Below are positions 1 through 8,490 of a stretch of DNA of 64,000 nt, one piece after another (position 1 is the first letter of the stretch; every line of letters starts with the position of its first letter). The notes below the pieces were generated by a model, which worked only from the letters and a program-made list of their open reading frames with translations, had not been told where the DNA came from and searched no databases. Made by a program: the position numbers and the translations under genes. The stretch is from Bacteroidales bacterium UBA5326 (lineage in GTDB: Bacteria > Bacteroidota > Bacteroidia > Bacteroidales > UBA932): contig DHQY01000011.1 of the NCBI GenBank assembly GCA_002408205.1, forward strand, positions 154,762 to 218,761, written 5' to 3'.

Positions 1-1
1 T

Positions 2-526
2 GCTTTGCTCGACTTTGCCAATTCAAGGAGCGAAGCACATAGTGTATATATCAGAATGAAGAGCCTGGCCAATCATTACCTGCAATTGCCCGATCTGAAA
101 AAGACAGTTGAAAACCGTGTTATTCCGTCTGACCGGAGGGTCGCACTGCTCTTGCAGGCCTCTTTGACAGAACAGGGAAAAGAGGATGCAGCCGGTGAAA
201 TCCTTTCACGGTTCTTTGAACTTGTTTTAGTACGGAAACGTGAAGAGTTACTGTGTTCGGTATGTTTTCAGTATATGGACCTGTTCAGAAAAGCAAACCG
301 CATGGTGTGCGGAGTGCTCACGACGGCAGTTCCGGTAGATGAACAGATTGCCGGACGATTAAAACATCTGATTGCCGGCGACGGGGCTCGTGATGTGGAA
401 CTGGAGGTCAGACAGGATCCCGCAATTATAGGAGGATTTACCCTGGAGATAGATATGAATATTTTGGATGCCTCAGTGGCGGCCCGTTTAAAAAGGGTTC
501 GTTATGCGTTGGGAATTATTAAATAA
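2..526 (+). CDS. atpH: F1Fo ATP synthase delta subunit, 5'-truncated by window edge
   Basis: Delta subunit (OSCP homologue) of the ATP synthase peripheral stalk, which links F1 to the b subunits. The reading frame is open to the left edge (Ala-Leu-Leu-Asp-Phe-Ala from base 2). This matches the YAKALLDFA-type start of delta subunits, so roughly 10 N-terminal residues lie outside the window, and the TTG at base 5 is not a real start. The C-terminal part has the family's typical ending, where a D-P-x-I-I-G-G-F segment is followed by an R-L-K-R helix. It ends 12 bases before atpA. In Bacteroidota the order a-c-b-delta-alpha-gamma is usual, with beta and epsilon encoded earlier, so the upstream genes should be atpF, atpE and atpB. 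Confidence 0.93.
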   Translation, partial: ALLDFANSRSEAHSVYIRMKSLANHYLQLPDLKKTVENRVIPSDRRVALLLQASLTEQGKEDAAGEILSRFFELVLVRKREELLCSVCFQYMDLFRKANRMVCGVLTTAVPVDEQIAGRLKHLIAGDGARDVELEVRQDPAIIGGFTLEIDMNILDASVAARLKRVRYALGIIK

Positions 527-538
527 AAAAAGATAAAT

Positions 539-2113
539 ATGTCAGAGATCATTAAACCGGCAGAAGTCTCGGAAGTGTTGCGGATGCAATTGGCAGGGCT
601 GGACAACAGTGTTGAATTCGAGGAAAAAGGTTTTGTCCTTCAGGTGAGTGACGGGGTGGTCCGTATTTACGGATTGTTCAATGCCGAGGCAAATGAGCTG
701 TTGGAGTTTGACAATGGGATGAAGGCCATTGTCATGAACCTCGAAGAAGATAACGTAGGAGCCGTGTTGCTGGGCGCAACGGATCTCATAAAAGAAGGAG
801 ATACCGTAAAGCGCACCGGCCGTATTGCCGGAATATCCGTGAGCGAAAAAATGATGGGACGGGTGATAAACCCACTGGGAGAGCCCATAGACGGGAAAGG
901 TCATATTGGCGGAGAGTCTATTGAAATGCCCCTTGAGCGAAAAGCTCCCGGTGTCATCTTCAGGCAACCTGTGACAGAGCCGCTTCAGACAGGTATTAAA
1001 GCCATTGACGCCATGATCCCCATTGGCAGGGGGCAGCGCGAACTGATAATAGGTGACCGACAGACGGGAAAAACATCCATTGCCCTGGACACTATTATTA
1101 ACCAGAGAAACAATTATCTGGAAGGGAATCCGGTGTATTGCATCTACGTGGCCATTGGACAAAAAGGTTCTACGGTCGCTTCTATTGTGAACGAGCTGGA
1201 AAAATACGGAGCCATGGATTATACCGTTGTGATTGCCGCTACAGCGGCAGATCCCGCCGCACTTCAGTATTTTGCCCCCTTTGCAGGGGCCGCCATAGGG
1301 GAGTATTTCCGTGATACGGGGCGTCATGCACTGGTAGTTTACGACGACCTGTCCAAACAGGCTGTGGCTTACCGTGAAGTGTCCCTGATCCTGAGAAGGC
1401 CTTCCGGACGTGAAGCCTATCCCGGCGATGTTTTCTATCTTCATTCAAGACTTTTGGAAAGAGCTGCCAAGATCATTAGACAGGACGAGGTGGCCTCCCA
1501 AATGAATGACCTTCCGGAAACCCTTAAGAAAAAAGTCAGGGGAGGCGGTTCGCTTACTGCATTACCGGTGATTGAAACACAGGCCGGTGACGTCTCGGCA
1601 TATATTCCCACCAACGTGATTTCTATCACTGACGGACAGATTTTCCTCGATACCGATCTGTTTAATCAGGGGAACAGGCCTGCGATAAATGTGGGGATTT
1701 CCGTATCGCGTGTGGGTGGAAATGCCCAACTGAAGGCCATGAAGCAAGTGGCCGGTACGCTTAAGATTGACCAGGCGCAGTTCCGGGAATTGGAAGCCTT
1801 CTCACAATTCGGAGGTGATATGGATCCCATGACGGCCCAGGTTATTGATAAAGGACAGAAGAATACAAAGCTGCTGGTACAGAAACAGTTCTGCCCCATG
1901 CCAGTTGAGCATCAGATTGCTGTTCTGTTCTGCGGCACACAGGGGCTCCTGAAAAAAATCCCTTTGGCCAAAATCCAGACTTTCGAAGAATTATTTCTTC
2001 AAACCCTTGAGACAACGTACCGCAGGGATGTCCTGGACAAACTGAAACAAGGTGTCATTGACAACGATATAATGAGTACGTTAAAAAAAGTAGCATTGCA
2101 GATTAAACCGTAA
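539..2113 (+). CDS. atpA: F1Fo ATP synthase alpha subunit
   Basis: Non-catalytic nucleotide-binding alpha subunit of F1 (524 residues, close to the usual 500-525). The Walker A motif GDRQTGKTS is visible near residue 170. The alpha/beta signature, with [13 protein letters not shown], lies near residue 380. The N-terminal beta-barrel and the C-terminal helical domain are both present. The ATG at 539 follows an A-rich leader without a Shine-Dalgarno sequence. It sits between atpH (12-base gap) and atpG (4-base gap), so the three genes are co-transcribed. No unusual residues were noticed. Confidence 0.98.
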   Translation: MSEIIKPAEVSEVLRMQLAGLDNSVEFEEKGFVLQVSDGVVRIYGLFNAEANELLEFDNGMKAIVMNLEEDNVGAVLLGATDLIKEGDTVKRTGRIAGISVSEKMMGRVINPLGEPIDGKGHIGGESIEMPLERKAPGVIFRQPVTEPLQTGIKAIDAMIPIGRGQRELIIGDRQTGKTSIALDTIINQRNNYLEGNPVYCIYVAIGQKGSTVASIVNELEKYGAMDYTVVIAATAADPAALQYFAPFAGAAIGEYFRDTGRHALVVYDDLSKQAVAYREVSLILRRPSGREAYPGDVFYLHSRLLERAAKIIRQDEVASQMNDLPETLKKKVRGGGSLTALPVIETQAGDVSAYIPTNVISITDGQIFLDTDLFNQGNRPAINVGISVSRVGGNAQLKAMKQVAGTLKIDQAQFRELEAFSQFGGDMDPMTAQVIDKGQKNTKLLVQKQFCPMPVEHQIAVLFCGTQGLLKKIPLAKIQTFEELFLQTLETTYRRDVLDKLKQGVIDNDIMSTLKKVALQIKP

Positions 2114-2117
2114 GCGT

Positions 2118-3101
2118 ATGTCCTCGCTTAAAGAAGTAAAAAGGCGGATTAATTCCATCAAAAGCACCCGGAAGATCACATCTGCCATGCAGATGGTCTC
2201 CTCTGCCAAATTGCATCAGGCACAGACGGCACTTGCCGATATGCTGCCTTATGAGGAGCGCCTTAACTATATGTTGGTGTCATTTATTCATGAAGAGAAA
2301 TACCTTCATGCTCACGGTTATCCCGGTGGCCTTGCGCCCCTCAAACAATCTCCTTATGTTAAGTTAAGGGATATAAAAAAGGTCGCGATAATTGTGATAA
2401 CATCCAACTCCGGTCTTTGTGGAGCCTATAACGAACATATGGAAAAATACCTGCATATTGTTTTGAAGGAATATGAACAGATTCCACGGTCCGACATTAC
2501 CATTTATCCCATTGGTCAAAAGATCGCCAATGTGACGCTTTCAACCGGATGCAATGTTTGCCAGTACTTCATAGACCTGGCAATTGATCCCACATACCAG
2601 TCGTGTTCCCGCCTTTCAAGAAAACTGGGCATGGAATATATGAGGGGCTCGGTGGACAAAGTGGAATTGCTCTACCATCATTTCAAGAATATCGGGGTAC
2701 AACAAATACGAAGAGAACGGTTTCTTCCGTTTGACTATGAGAGCGTCAAGGAAACCAATCCTTCGTATGGACGCGAATTGAAAGGCAAACAGGGGCTGGT
2801 TGTCCCGCAGGAGACGTTTTCGGCACAGGAGCAGGACCCCGAATATTACTGTGGCTACCTCTTTGAACCCTCCAGGCAGGAGCTGATAGACTACCTGCTG
2901 CCCAATGTGTTGCGTTTTCAGCTTTTCAGGGCCATTCTGGATTCGAATGCTTCTGAACATGCGGCACGTACAATGGCAATGAAGATTGCCACGGACAATG
3001 CCGACGATCTGATAGATGATCTGACAGTTCAGTACAACAAAAGCCGTCAACAGGCCATTACAAACGAATTACTGGATATTGCCGGAGGTGCCGTGAAGTG
3101 A
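2118..3101 (+). CDS. atpG: F1Fo ATP synthase gamma subunit
   Basis: Central-stalk gamma subunit. The N-terminal helix begins with the family pattern (Met-Ser-Ser-Leu-Lys-Glu-Val-Lys-Arg-Arg-Ile, then S-I-K-S-T-R-K-I-T-S-A-M). The C-terminal helix carries the conserved A-A-R-T-M-A-M-K-x-A-T-D-N-A segment. At 327 residues it is longer than the usual 285-295. The extra length lies in a loop near residues 55-75 (H-G-Y-P-G-G-L-A-P-L) and in a longer region near residues 205-245, before the C-terminal helix. It is the last gene of the ATP synthase run and ends 19 bases before a perfect terminator hairpin. Confidence 0.97.
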   Translation: MSSLKEVKRRINSIKSTRKITSAMQMVSSAKLHQAQTALADMLPYEERLNYMLVSFIHEEKYLHAHGYPGGLAPLKQSPYVKLRDIKKVAIIVITSNSGLCGAYNEHMEKYLHIVLKEYEQIPRSDITIYPIGQKIANVTLSTGCNVCQYFIDLAIDPTYQSCSRLSRKLGMEYMRGSVDKVELLYHHFKNIGVQQIRRERFLPFDYESVKETNPSYGRELKGKQGLVVPQETFSAQEQDPEYYCGYLFEPSRQELIDYLLPNVLRFQLFRAILDSNASEHAARTMAMKIATDNADDLIDDLTVQYNKSRQQAITNELLDIAGGAVK

Positions 3102-3120
3102 ATAATATAATATATAACTA

Positions 3121-3157
3121 AACAGAAAAGGCGTCTGAAAAAGACGCCTTTTCTGTT
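3121..3157. terminator. Bidirectional intrinsic terminator between atpG and hpf
   Basis: A perfect 16-bp inverted repeat (3121-3136 and 3142-3157) with a 5-base loop. The arms have an A/T-rich outer part and a GGCGTCT/AGACGCC core, so each strand ends in a T-rich tract. It lies between convergent atpG and hpf, and its last two bases fall inside the hpf stop codon (3156-3158). It should terminate both transcripts. Confidence 0.9.
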
Positions 3158-3449
3158 ATACTCCCCGCATTTTTTCTTTGGCTTTTTTCAGGTTCTCCTT
3201 GAGGACATCGACTCCGGTAAGAATAGCTTCTTCGAAAGTGGTACAATTCCTTTCCGCGATCAGTTCGCTTCCGGGTACCTTTACCCTGATGCTGGCCTTT
3301 TTGTTTTCCGGCCCCGGAACTAATGATAGAGTCACTTCAATCCCAATAATGGCATCAAAGAATTTGTCAAGTTTGCCAACTTTCTCGTCAATAAAATCAA
3401 GTAATTTTTTGTCGGCATTGAATTTCACGGATTCTACTCTAATGTCCAT
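3156..3449 (-). CDS. hpf: Ribosome hibernation-promoting factor, short form
   Basis: HPF/YfiA-type protein (97 residues) that binds in the 30S A/P-site channel and inactivates ribosomes in stationary phase. The single beta-alpha-beta-beta-beta-alpha domain is recognisable: the N-terminal strand D-I-R-V-E-S-V-K-F, then a helix with D-K-K-L-L-D-F-I-D-E-K, then an acidic-basic C-terminal helix L-K-K-A-K-E-K. It lacks the C-terminal dimerisation domain of long HPF. The start has an unusually good Shine-Dalgarno sequence, GGAGGT 5 bases upstream of ATG, whereas most genes here have none. It lies downstream of xerC and rpsU on the same strand. Confidence 0.95.
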   Translation of the reverse strand: MDIRVESVKFNADKKLLDFIDEKVGKLDKFFDAIIGIEVTLSLVPGPENKKASIRVKVPGSELIAERNCTTFEEAILTGVDVLKENLKKAKEKMRGV

Positions 3450-3454
3450 AATAA

Positions 3455-3460
3455 ACCTCC
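3455..3460 (-). promoter_or_regulatory. Strong Shine-Dalgarno sequence of hpf
   Basis: On the minus strand the sequence reads TGGAGGTTTATTATG, which places GGAGGT 5 bases before the hpf start codon. Bacteroidota ribosomes usually do not use Shine-Dalgarno pairing and most genes in this window lack one, so this is a deliberate-looking exception shared with rpsU. Confidence 0.8.
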
Positions 3461-3486
3461 ATTTTTTAATGATTATAGCTGTCTTT

Positions 3487-3502
3487 GGGCCTTATCAGGC
3501 CC
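3487..3502 (-). other. Small hairpin over the xerC stop codon
   Basis: A 6-bp perfect stem GGGCCT/AGGCCC with a 4-base loop spans the end of xerC, whose TGA falls inside it. No T-run follows on the minus strand, so it is not a canonical terminator. It may be a weak attenuator or an mRNA processing or protection element before hpf. Function is not shown by sequence. Confidence 0.35.
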
Positions 3503-4358
3503 GGGGATGTGCTTTTTCGTACGTTTTTTTAAGGGTTTCAAATGAGTTGTGTGTATAAACCTGCGTTGCGGCAAGGGAAGAATGGCCAAGCAATTCTTTG
3601 ATACAGTTCAGATCTGCGCCTCTGTTCAGCAGATGGGTTGCCAGTGAATGACGTAACACATGGGGCGACTTCTTTCCTGTGAAGCACGGGGCAAAAGATA
3701 GCTGGGAATGGACCATTTTGCTTATTGTTGTAAGTGGCACAGGGCTCCCGTCCTTCCGGCAGAAAAGCCACGGTGAATCCACTTTTCTTTCTTTGATATA
3801 TAACAGCAAATCCCGGACCAGAGAAGCGTTCAGCGGGATGTCCCGTTCTTTATTTCCCTTGCCCTTCACGCGCAGCATATTCCGTGAGCTATCAAGGTCG
3901 TTTAACGTAATGCCGGCAAGCTCTGCACGCCTTATTCCGGTTGAATACAATACATAGACCATCATGTCTGACTGTGACCGGTTCTCAGTGTTCTTGTCCA
4001 GCCATTCGTTCAGACAGGATTCGGTATAGAACTCGGGCAGCCGGCTGGCTTTCTTTGGTCTGATGAGCAGTTTAAGGGGATTGTCTTCCATCCGGTTAGT
4101 ACGGACCAGGTAATTGCAAAATGAACTTAATGCCGAAAGCCGCTGATATACGGTCGCCGGTTTTAAGCCTTTTTCGAGAAGATAGCCGGTGTAGGAACGA
4201 AGTTCGGAAAGAGTGACCTGTTGCATTGAGTTGCCGGCTTCCGGCAGATCTATATAGGTGTAAAAGTCAGAAATCGCTTGATTGTAAATCACGAGCGTGC
4301 GTGGAGAATAGCGTTTCTGAACCCTCAGGAATTCTATGAATTCTTCCCTTTCCACCAT
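3495..4358 (-). CDS. xerC: Tyrosine recombinase, XerC type
   Basis: Site-specific recombinase (287 residues) that with XerD resolves chromosome dimers at dif. The N-terminal SAM-like core-binding domain is followed by the catalytic domain with all key residues: Arg in S-T-G-I-R-R-A-E-L, Lys in V-K-G-K-G-N-K-E-R, H-x-L-R-H in H-V-L-R-H-S-L-A-T-H, His in L-G-H-S-S, and Tyr in T-Q-V-Y-T-H. The rpsU-xerC-hpf neighbourhood is typical of Bacteroidales and argues for the housekeeping XerC rather than an integrase. I chose ATG at 4358. An in-frame TTG two codons upstream is unlikely, because it lies inside a -7 promoter element (4362-4369) that abuts the ATG. Confidence 0.92.
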   Translation of the reverse strand: MVEREEFIEFLRVQKRYSPRTLVIYNQAISDFYTYIDLPEAGNSMQQVTLSELRSYTGYLLEKGLKPATVYQRLSALSSFCNYLVRTNRMEDNPLKLLIRPKKASRLPEFYTESCLNEWLDKNTENRSQSDMMVYVLYSTGIRRAELAGITLNDLDSSRNMLRVKGKGNKERDIPLNASLVRDLLLYIKERKVDSPWLFCRKDGSPVPLTTISKMVHSQLSFAPCFTGKKSPHVLRHSLATHLLNRGADLNCIKELLGHSSLAATQVYTHNSFETLKKTYEKAHPRA

Positions 4359-4361
4359 ATG

Positions 4362-4369
4362 CAAATATA
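4362..4369 (-). promoter_or_regulatory. -7 promoter element of xerC, abutting its ATG
   Basis: TATATTTG on the minus strand matches the Bacteroidota -7 consensus TAnnTTTG. Only three bases (CAT) separate it from the xerC ATG at 4358, so transcription should start at or next to the start codon. It follows immediately after the T-tract of the rpsU terminator. No convincing -33 TTTG was seen. Confidence 0.55.
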
Positions 4370-4396
4370 AAAAAAAACGAGGATTATTCCTCGTTT
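4369..4396 (-). terminator. Intrinsic terminator of rpsU
   Basis: On the minus strand a 9-bp stem AAACGAGGA/TCCTCGTTT (4388-4396 and 4375-4383) with a 4-base loop is followed by a T-run (nine A on the plus strand, 4369-4377). The rpsU stop codon TAA (4384-4386) lies in the loop. The terminator makes rpsU largely a single-gene transcript. Confidence 0.8.
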
Positions 4397-4575
4397 ATTT
4401 GCATATGCTGTTTATATACGGCTTTCTTTTTTTGATCTCTCATCCTAACAGAAGGTTTTTCAAAAGTCTGGCGACTCCGGAGCTCACGGATGATCCCGGT
4501 TTTCTCGAATTTACGTTTAAATTTCTTTAAAGCGCGTTCTATGTTTTCGCCTTCTTTTATTGGTACAATAATCAT
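4384..4575 (-). CDS. rpsU: 30S ribosomal protein bS21
   Basis: Small-subunit protein bS21 (63 residues), located beside the anti-Shine-Dalgarno end of 16S rRNA. The sequence starts M-I-I-V-P-I-K-E-G-E-N-I-E-R-A-L-K-K-F-K-R-K and ends in a basic tail, as expected. I chose ATG at 4575 because it follows a very strong Shine-Dalgarno sequence, AAAGGAGGTG. The upstream in-frame GTG-like extension would overlap that site. The gene has its own promoter and its own terminator. In Flavobacterium, bS21 is reported to sequester the anti-SD, and rpsU is reported to be autoregulated through its unusual SD. The same control is inferred here. Confidence 0.96.
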   Translation of the reverse strand: MIIVPIKEGENIERALKKFKRKFEKTGIIRELRSRQTFEKPSVRMRDQKKKAVYKQHMQINEE

Positions 4576-4584
4576 ATATACAGA

Positions 4585-4593
4585 CACCTCCTT
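4585..4593 (-). promoter_or_regulatory. Strong Shine-Dalgarno sequence of rpsU
   Basis: Minus-strand AAGGAGGTG lies 9 bases before the rpsU ATG at 4575, an almost full complement of the 16S 3' end. Nearly all other starts in this window have no such sequence. It decides the start codon and suggests feedback control by bS21. Confidence 0.85.
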
Positions 4594-4606
4594 TTGTTAC
4601 GGGGTG

Positions 4607-4636
4607 CAAAAGTAGATAAAAAAATGGTAAATCAAA
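4607..4636 (-). promoter_or_regulatory. Promoter of rpsU
   Basis: The -7 element TACTTTTG (plus-strand CAAAAGTA, 4607-4614) and a -33 TTTG (plus-strand CAAA, 4633-4636) are separated by 18 bases, close to the Bacteroidota consensus TTTG-N19-21-TAnnTTTG. The predicted start of transcription leaves a leader of about 27 bases that holds the Shine-Dalgarno sequence. Confidence 0.7.
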
Positions 4637-4646
4637 GCTTAAACCC

Positions 4647-4654
4647 TATATTTG
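4647..4654 (+). promoter_or_regulatory. -7 promoter element of hutU
   Basis: TATATTTG matches TAnnTTTG, 30 bases upstream of the hutU ATG. No clear TTTG at -33. It shares the 109-base intergenic region with the divergent rpsU promoter. Confidence 0.55.
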
Positions 4655-4684
4655 TGGGCAAATTTTTGAAAATATCGGAAATAT

Positions 4685-6661
4685 ATGCATATAGAAGATA
4701 TTCCACAGCAAATTCCCGCGACACGACCATACGATCCCGGGATCAGTCATGCGCCCAAAAGAAAAGATATCCTTACCAGGGAAGAAAAGAAACTTGCCCT
4801 GGCGAATGCACTCCGGTATTTTCCAAAAGAGCAGCATCGTTTTCTTGCGCCTGAATTTGCAGAAGAATTAAAACAATACGGCCGTATTTATATGTACCGG
4901 TACAGGCCGAAGGAAAATATTTCTGCCGGGAGTATAGACAAGTATCCTGCCCGCTGTGTGGAAGCTGCAGCCATTATGCTGATGATCAACAATAACCTGG
5001 ACGTTGCGGTAGCACAACATCCCTATGAACTTATCACCTACGGGGGAAACGGGGCTGTTTTTCAGAACTGGGCACAATACAGGCTCTGTATGCAGTACCT
5101 TTCAGAAATGACAGATGAGCAAACACTTGTACTGTATTCCGGTCATCCCCTGGGCCTATTCCCGTCTTCAAAACAGGCGCCAAGGCTGATCATTACCAAT
5201 GGTATGGTTATCCCCAATTATTCGTCTCCGGACCATTGGGAAAAATTCAACGCCCTGGGTGTATCACAGTACGGTCAGATGACGGCCGGCTCGTTTATGT
5301 ATATAGGCCCCCAAGGGATAGTTCATGGCACCACAATTACTATTTTAAATGCCGCCCGTATGCACGGAGCTCCCGGAACTAAGGGGAAGCTGTTTGTTTC
5401 CAGTGGCCTTGGAGGCATGTCCGGAGCTCAGCCCAAAGCAGCCCGAATTGCCGGTGTGGTGGGAGTGGTTGCCGAGATCAATCCAAAAGCTACCCGCAAG
5501 CGTTATGAACAGGGCTGGGTGGATGAAATATTCGAAGACCTTGATCTGTTAACTGATCGTATAAGGAAAGCCAAAAATAACGGCGAGGCGGTTTCTTTGG
5601 CCTATTCCGGAAATATAGTGGACCTGTGGGAGAAGCTGGCCAAAAGCGATATTACCGTGGATCTTGGTTCGGATCAGACCAGTCTGCACAATCCCTGGGC
5701 GGGAGGGTATTACCCTGCAGGTATATCTTTTGAAGAATCCAACCGTATGATGACGGACAGTCCGGAAGCTTTTAAAGCGGCTGTTCAGGAAAGTCTGCGC
5801 CGACAGGTATGTGCCATAAATAAGCTTGCTTCCCGGGGAATGTATTTCTTTGATTACGGAAATGCCTTTTTGCTGGAAGCATCAAGAGCCGGAGCCGATC
5901 TGATGAAACACGACGGTACGTTCCGTTACCCTTCTTATGTACAGGACATCATGGGCCCGCTGTATTTCGATTACGGATTTGGTCCTTATCGCTGGGTTTG
6001 TACTTCATCGCTGCCTGAAGACCTGGCCAAAACGGATCGCATTGCGACCCGGGTGCTTGAAGACTTGTTGAAAGAGGCTCCTGCAGAAATACAAGATCAG
6101 CTAAAAGACAATATACACTGGATAAAGGAAGCCGGGAAAAACAAACTGGTTGTGGGTTCGCAGGCCCGGATTCTTTATGCCGATGCACAAGGCCGGATAG
6201 AGATCGCTCTGAGAATGAATGAAGCCATACGGAAAGGCAGCATAAAAGCGCCAATTGTGCTTGGCCGCGATCACCACGATGTCTCCGGGACCGATTCCCC
6301 TTACAGAGAAACATCCAATATTTACGACGGATCTTCCTTTACTGCCGATATGGCCGTACATAATGTCATTGGTGATGCGTTCAGGGGCGCCACCTGGGTT
6401 TCGCTGCACAACGGAGGCGGCGTAGGCTGGGGCGAGGTGATCAACGGCGGCTTTGGGATGGTCATAGACGGCAGCCCCGAGGCCGACAACAGGATACGGA
6501 ACATGCTTTTTTGGGATGTGAACAATGGAATAGCGCGACGTGCCTGGGCCAGGAATTCCGGTGCAATGACTGCCATTAAACGGGCTATGGAAGCACATCC
6601 TTTGTTGAAAGTTACTTTACCGTCGCTTGCAGACAGCCAGGTGCTTGACTGTATCGAATAA
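4685..6661 (+). CDS. hutU: Urocanate hydratase
   Basis: Converts urocanate to imidazolone propionate with tightly bound NAD+, the second step of histidine breakdown. At 658 residues it belongs to the long urocanase form (about 660-680) seen in Bacteroidota and eukaryotes rather than the 555-residue proteobacterial form. Characteristic blocks are Y-G-G-N-G-A-V-F-Q-N-W (about residue 118), M-T-A-G-S-F-M-Y-I-G-P-Q-G-I-V-H-G-T, the glycine-rich S-S-G-L-G-G-M-S-G-A-Q NAD-binding segment, and D-L-G-S-D-Q-T-S-L-H-N-P. No hutH, hutI or hutG lies in the window, so this gene stands apart from a hut operon. It ends 20 bases before mutA and may share its transcript. Confidence 0.96.
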   Translation: MHIEDIPQQIPATRPYDPGISHAPKRKDILTREEKKLALANALRYFPKEQHRFLAPEFAEELKQYGRIYMYRYRPKENISAGSIDKYPARCVEAAAIMLMINNNLDVAVAQHPYELITYGGNGAVFQNWAQYRLCMQYLSEMTDEQTLVLYSGHPLGLFPSSKQAPRLIITNGMVIPNYSSPDHWEKFNALGVSQYGQMTAGSFMYIGPQGIVHGTTITILNAARMHGAPGTKGKLFVSSGLGGMSGAQPKAARIAGVVGVVAEINPKATRKRYEQGWVDEIFEDLDLLTDRIRKAKNNGEAVSLAYSGNIVDLWEKLAKSDITVDLGSDQTSLHNPWAGGYYPAGISFEESNRMMTDSPEAFKAAVQESLRRQVCAINKLASRGMYFFDYGNAFLLEASRAGADLMKHDGTFRYPSYVQDIMGPLYFDYGFGPYRWVCTSSLPEDLAKTDRIATRVLEDLLKEAPAEIQDQLKDNIHWIKEAGKNKLVVGSQARILYADAQGRIEIALRMNEAIRKGSIKAPIVLGRDHHDVSGTDSPYRETSNIYDGSSFTADMAVHNVIGDAFRGATWVSLHNGGGVGWGEVINGGFGMVIDGSPEADNRIRNMLFWDVNNGIARRAWARNSGAMTAIKRAMEAHPLLKVTLPSLADSQVLDCIE

Positions 6662-6681
6662 TCTTTACCACAAAATATATT

Positions 6682-8490
6682 ATGACAGAGAAATTGTTTA
6701 CCGAATTTCCTCCTGTTTCTACTCAAGAGTGGGAAACCCAGATAATCCGGGACCTGAAAGGTGCCGATTATGAGAAGAAACTCGTATGGAAAACACTTGA
6801 AGGCTTTTCCGTTCGGCCCTACTACAGAACGGAAGACCTTAAAGATCTTCCCTATTTGAATACGCTCCCCGGAGAGTTCCCTTACTTAAGGGGAACAAAA
6901 ACTGTAAATGACTGGCTAATCCACCAGACGTTCCATGCAACGGGCCGGTATGCTCAGGCTAACCGGGAAGCCCATTCCGCCCTTGACCGCGGTTTGGAAT
7001 CCGTCGGATTCCGGTTTAAAGAAAACTACGCTGTCTCTTTTGACGACATAAAGGTTTTACTTAATGGTATTTACCTTCCTGCTGTTGAGATCTCTTTTGA
7101 GCATTGCGGCACTTCACGTACAGATATTTTGGATGCTTTTATTAAATACGTTCAGGATAATAAAATAGACCCCGGGCAAGTAAGAGCCCGTTTTGATTTT
7201 GATCCGCTCGGCCGCTCAATGGACGGAGATATGTCATTGGAAGACAGCTTATCCCGTTTGGCAGAATGTATTGAAAAAGTAAAAGATTTTCCTTTGCTAC
7301 GGATAATCTCTGTTTCCGGATATGCTATTCATGAAAAGGGATCGGGTATTGTTCAGGAGCTGGCTTTTGCGCTGGCCCTTGCCAGTGAATATGTTCAGCG
7401 TTTGGCCGCAAAAGGGGTGAACTCTTCCGTGGCTGCTGCTGCCATTCAGTTTCATTTTGCTGTGGGTTCCAACTATTTTATGGAAATAGCCAAATTCCGT
7501 GCCGGGCGCATGTTTTGGGCCTTACAACTCAAGGAGATGGGCATTACCTCTCCCGATAAATGCCGGATGCATGTCCATGCGGTCACCAGTCCCTGGAACC
7601 AGACGATATATGATATGTATGTTAATCTGTTGCGGGGAACCACCCAGGCTATGTCTGCAGCAATAGCCGGAGTGGACTCACTCGAAGTCCTTTCTTTTGA
7701 CAGTGCACTGCGTGATTCCGATCCGTTCAGCCGGCGTCTTGCCAGAAATATTCAGATCATTCTCAAAGAAGAAGCGCATTTCAATAAAGTGGCCGATCCC
7801 GCTGCCGGTTCGTACTATGTAGAAAACCTGACGGCGTTGATTTTTGGAGCGGCAAAGGAACTATTCTCTCAGACTCTGGAGAGGGGTGGATACACCGGCG
7901 CATACCAATCGGGCTGGATTCCCTCGCTCATTGAAGAGACAGCCGCTCTGCGCATGCGTAACATAGCCACACGAAAGGAGATATTGTTAGGAGTAAACCA
8001 GTATCCGGATTTTACCGAAAAAGCGCCCCGCGGGCTTTCTATGGAAATATTGGAAAAAACGACACGAGGTGCTACCGCTTTTGAAAAAATGAGGTTTAGG
8101 ACGGAGCTTTCCGGATTATATCCAAAAGCCTTTATGCTCACTTTCGGGAACCTGGCCATGTGCCGTGCCAGGGCCCAGTTTGCCTCGAACTTCTTTGCTG
8201 TGGCCGGAATAGAAATTATAGATAATAATAAATTTGCTTCCATTGAAGAAGGAGTCCGGGCAGCTTTGGCATCCGGAGCTCAAATAGTAGTTGCCTGCTC
8301 TTCGGATGAGGAATATGCTCAGGCTGTTCCTCAGATCGCAGAAGGACTTGGCGGCAAGGTTATTTTAGTGGTTGCCGGAGAACCTGCCTGCAAAGAAGAA
8401 CTTATTGCCCGGGGAATTACCCATTTTATAAGTGTCAGGAGCAATGTCCTTGAAACGCTTTCACAATACCAACAAGAATTAGGAATATGA
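6682..8490 (+). CDS. mutA: Methylmalonyl-CoA mutase small (beta) subunit
   Basis: Non-catalytic partner subunit (602 residues) of the adenosylcobalamin-dependent methylmalonyl-CoA mutase, which interconverts succinyl-CoA and methylmalonyl-CoA for propionate metabolism. It shares the TIM-barrel core with MutB (for example [10 protein letters not shown] near residue 373). The C-terminal Rossmann region lacks the D-x-H-x-x-G cobalamin motif: the aligned stretch reads [12 protein letters not shown]. This is normal for MutA. Its stop overlaps the mutB start as ATGA, which indicates translational coupling. Confidence 0.95.
   Translation: MTEKLFTEFPPVSTQEWETQIIRDLKGADYEKKLVWKTLEGFSVRPYYRTEDLKDLPYLNTLPGEFPYLRGTKTVNDWLIHQTFHATGRYAQANREAHSALDRGLESVGFRFKENYAVSFDDIKVLLNGIYLPAVEISFEHCGTSRTDILDAFIKYVQDNKIDPGQVRARFDFDPLGRSMDGDMSLEDSLSRLAECIEKVKDFPLLRIISVSGYAIHEKGSGIVQELAFALALASEYVQRLAAKGVNSSVAAAAIQFHFAVGSNYFMEIAKFRAGRMFWALQLKEMGITSPDKCRMHVHAVTSPWNQTIYDMYVNLLRGTTQAMSAAIAGVDSLEVLSFDSALRDSDPFSRRLARNIQIILKEEAHFNKVADPAAGSYYVENLTALIFGAAKELFSQTLERGGYTGAYQSGWIPSLIEETAALRMRNIATRKEILLGVNQYPDFTEKAPRGLSMEILEKTTRGATAFEKMRFRTELSGLYPKAFMLTFGNLAMCRARAQFASNFFAVAGIEIIDNNKFASIEEGVRAALASGAQIVVACSSDEEYAQAVPQIAEGLGGKVILVVAGEPACKEELIARGITHFISVRSNVLETLSQYQQELGI

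Noticed and set aside
5..526. TTG at base 5 as the true start of atpH
   Set aside because: The frame continues to the left edge with residues matching the family, so the gene is truncated by the window.
542..1444. 300-codon open frame opposite atpA
   Set aside because: Antisense to a strongly conserved gene; no recognisable domain.
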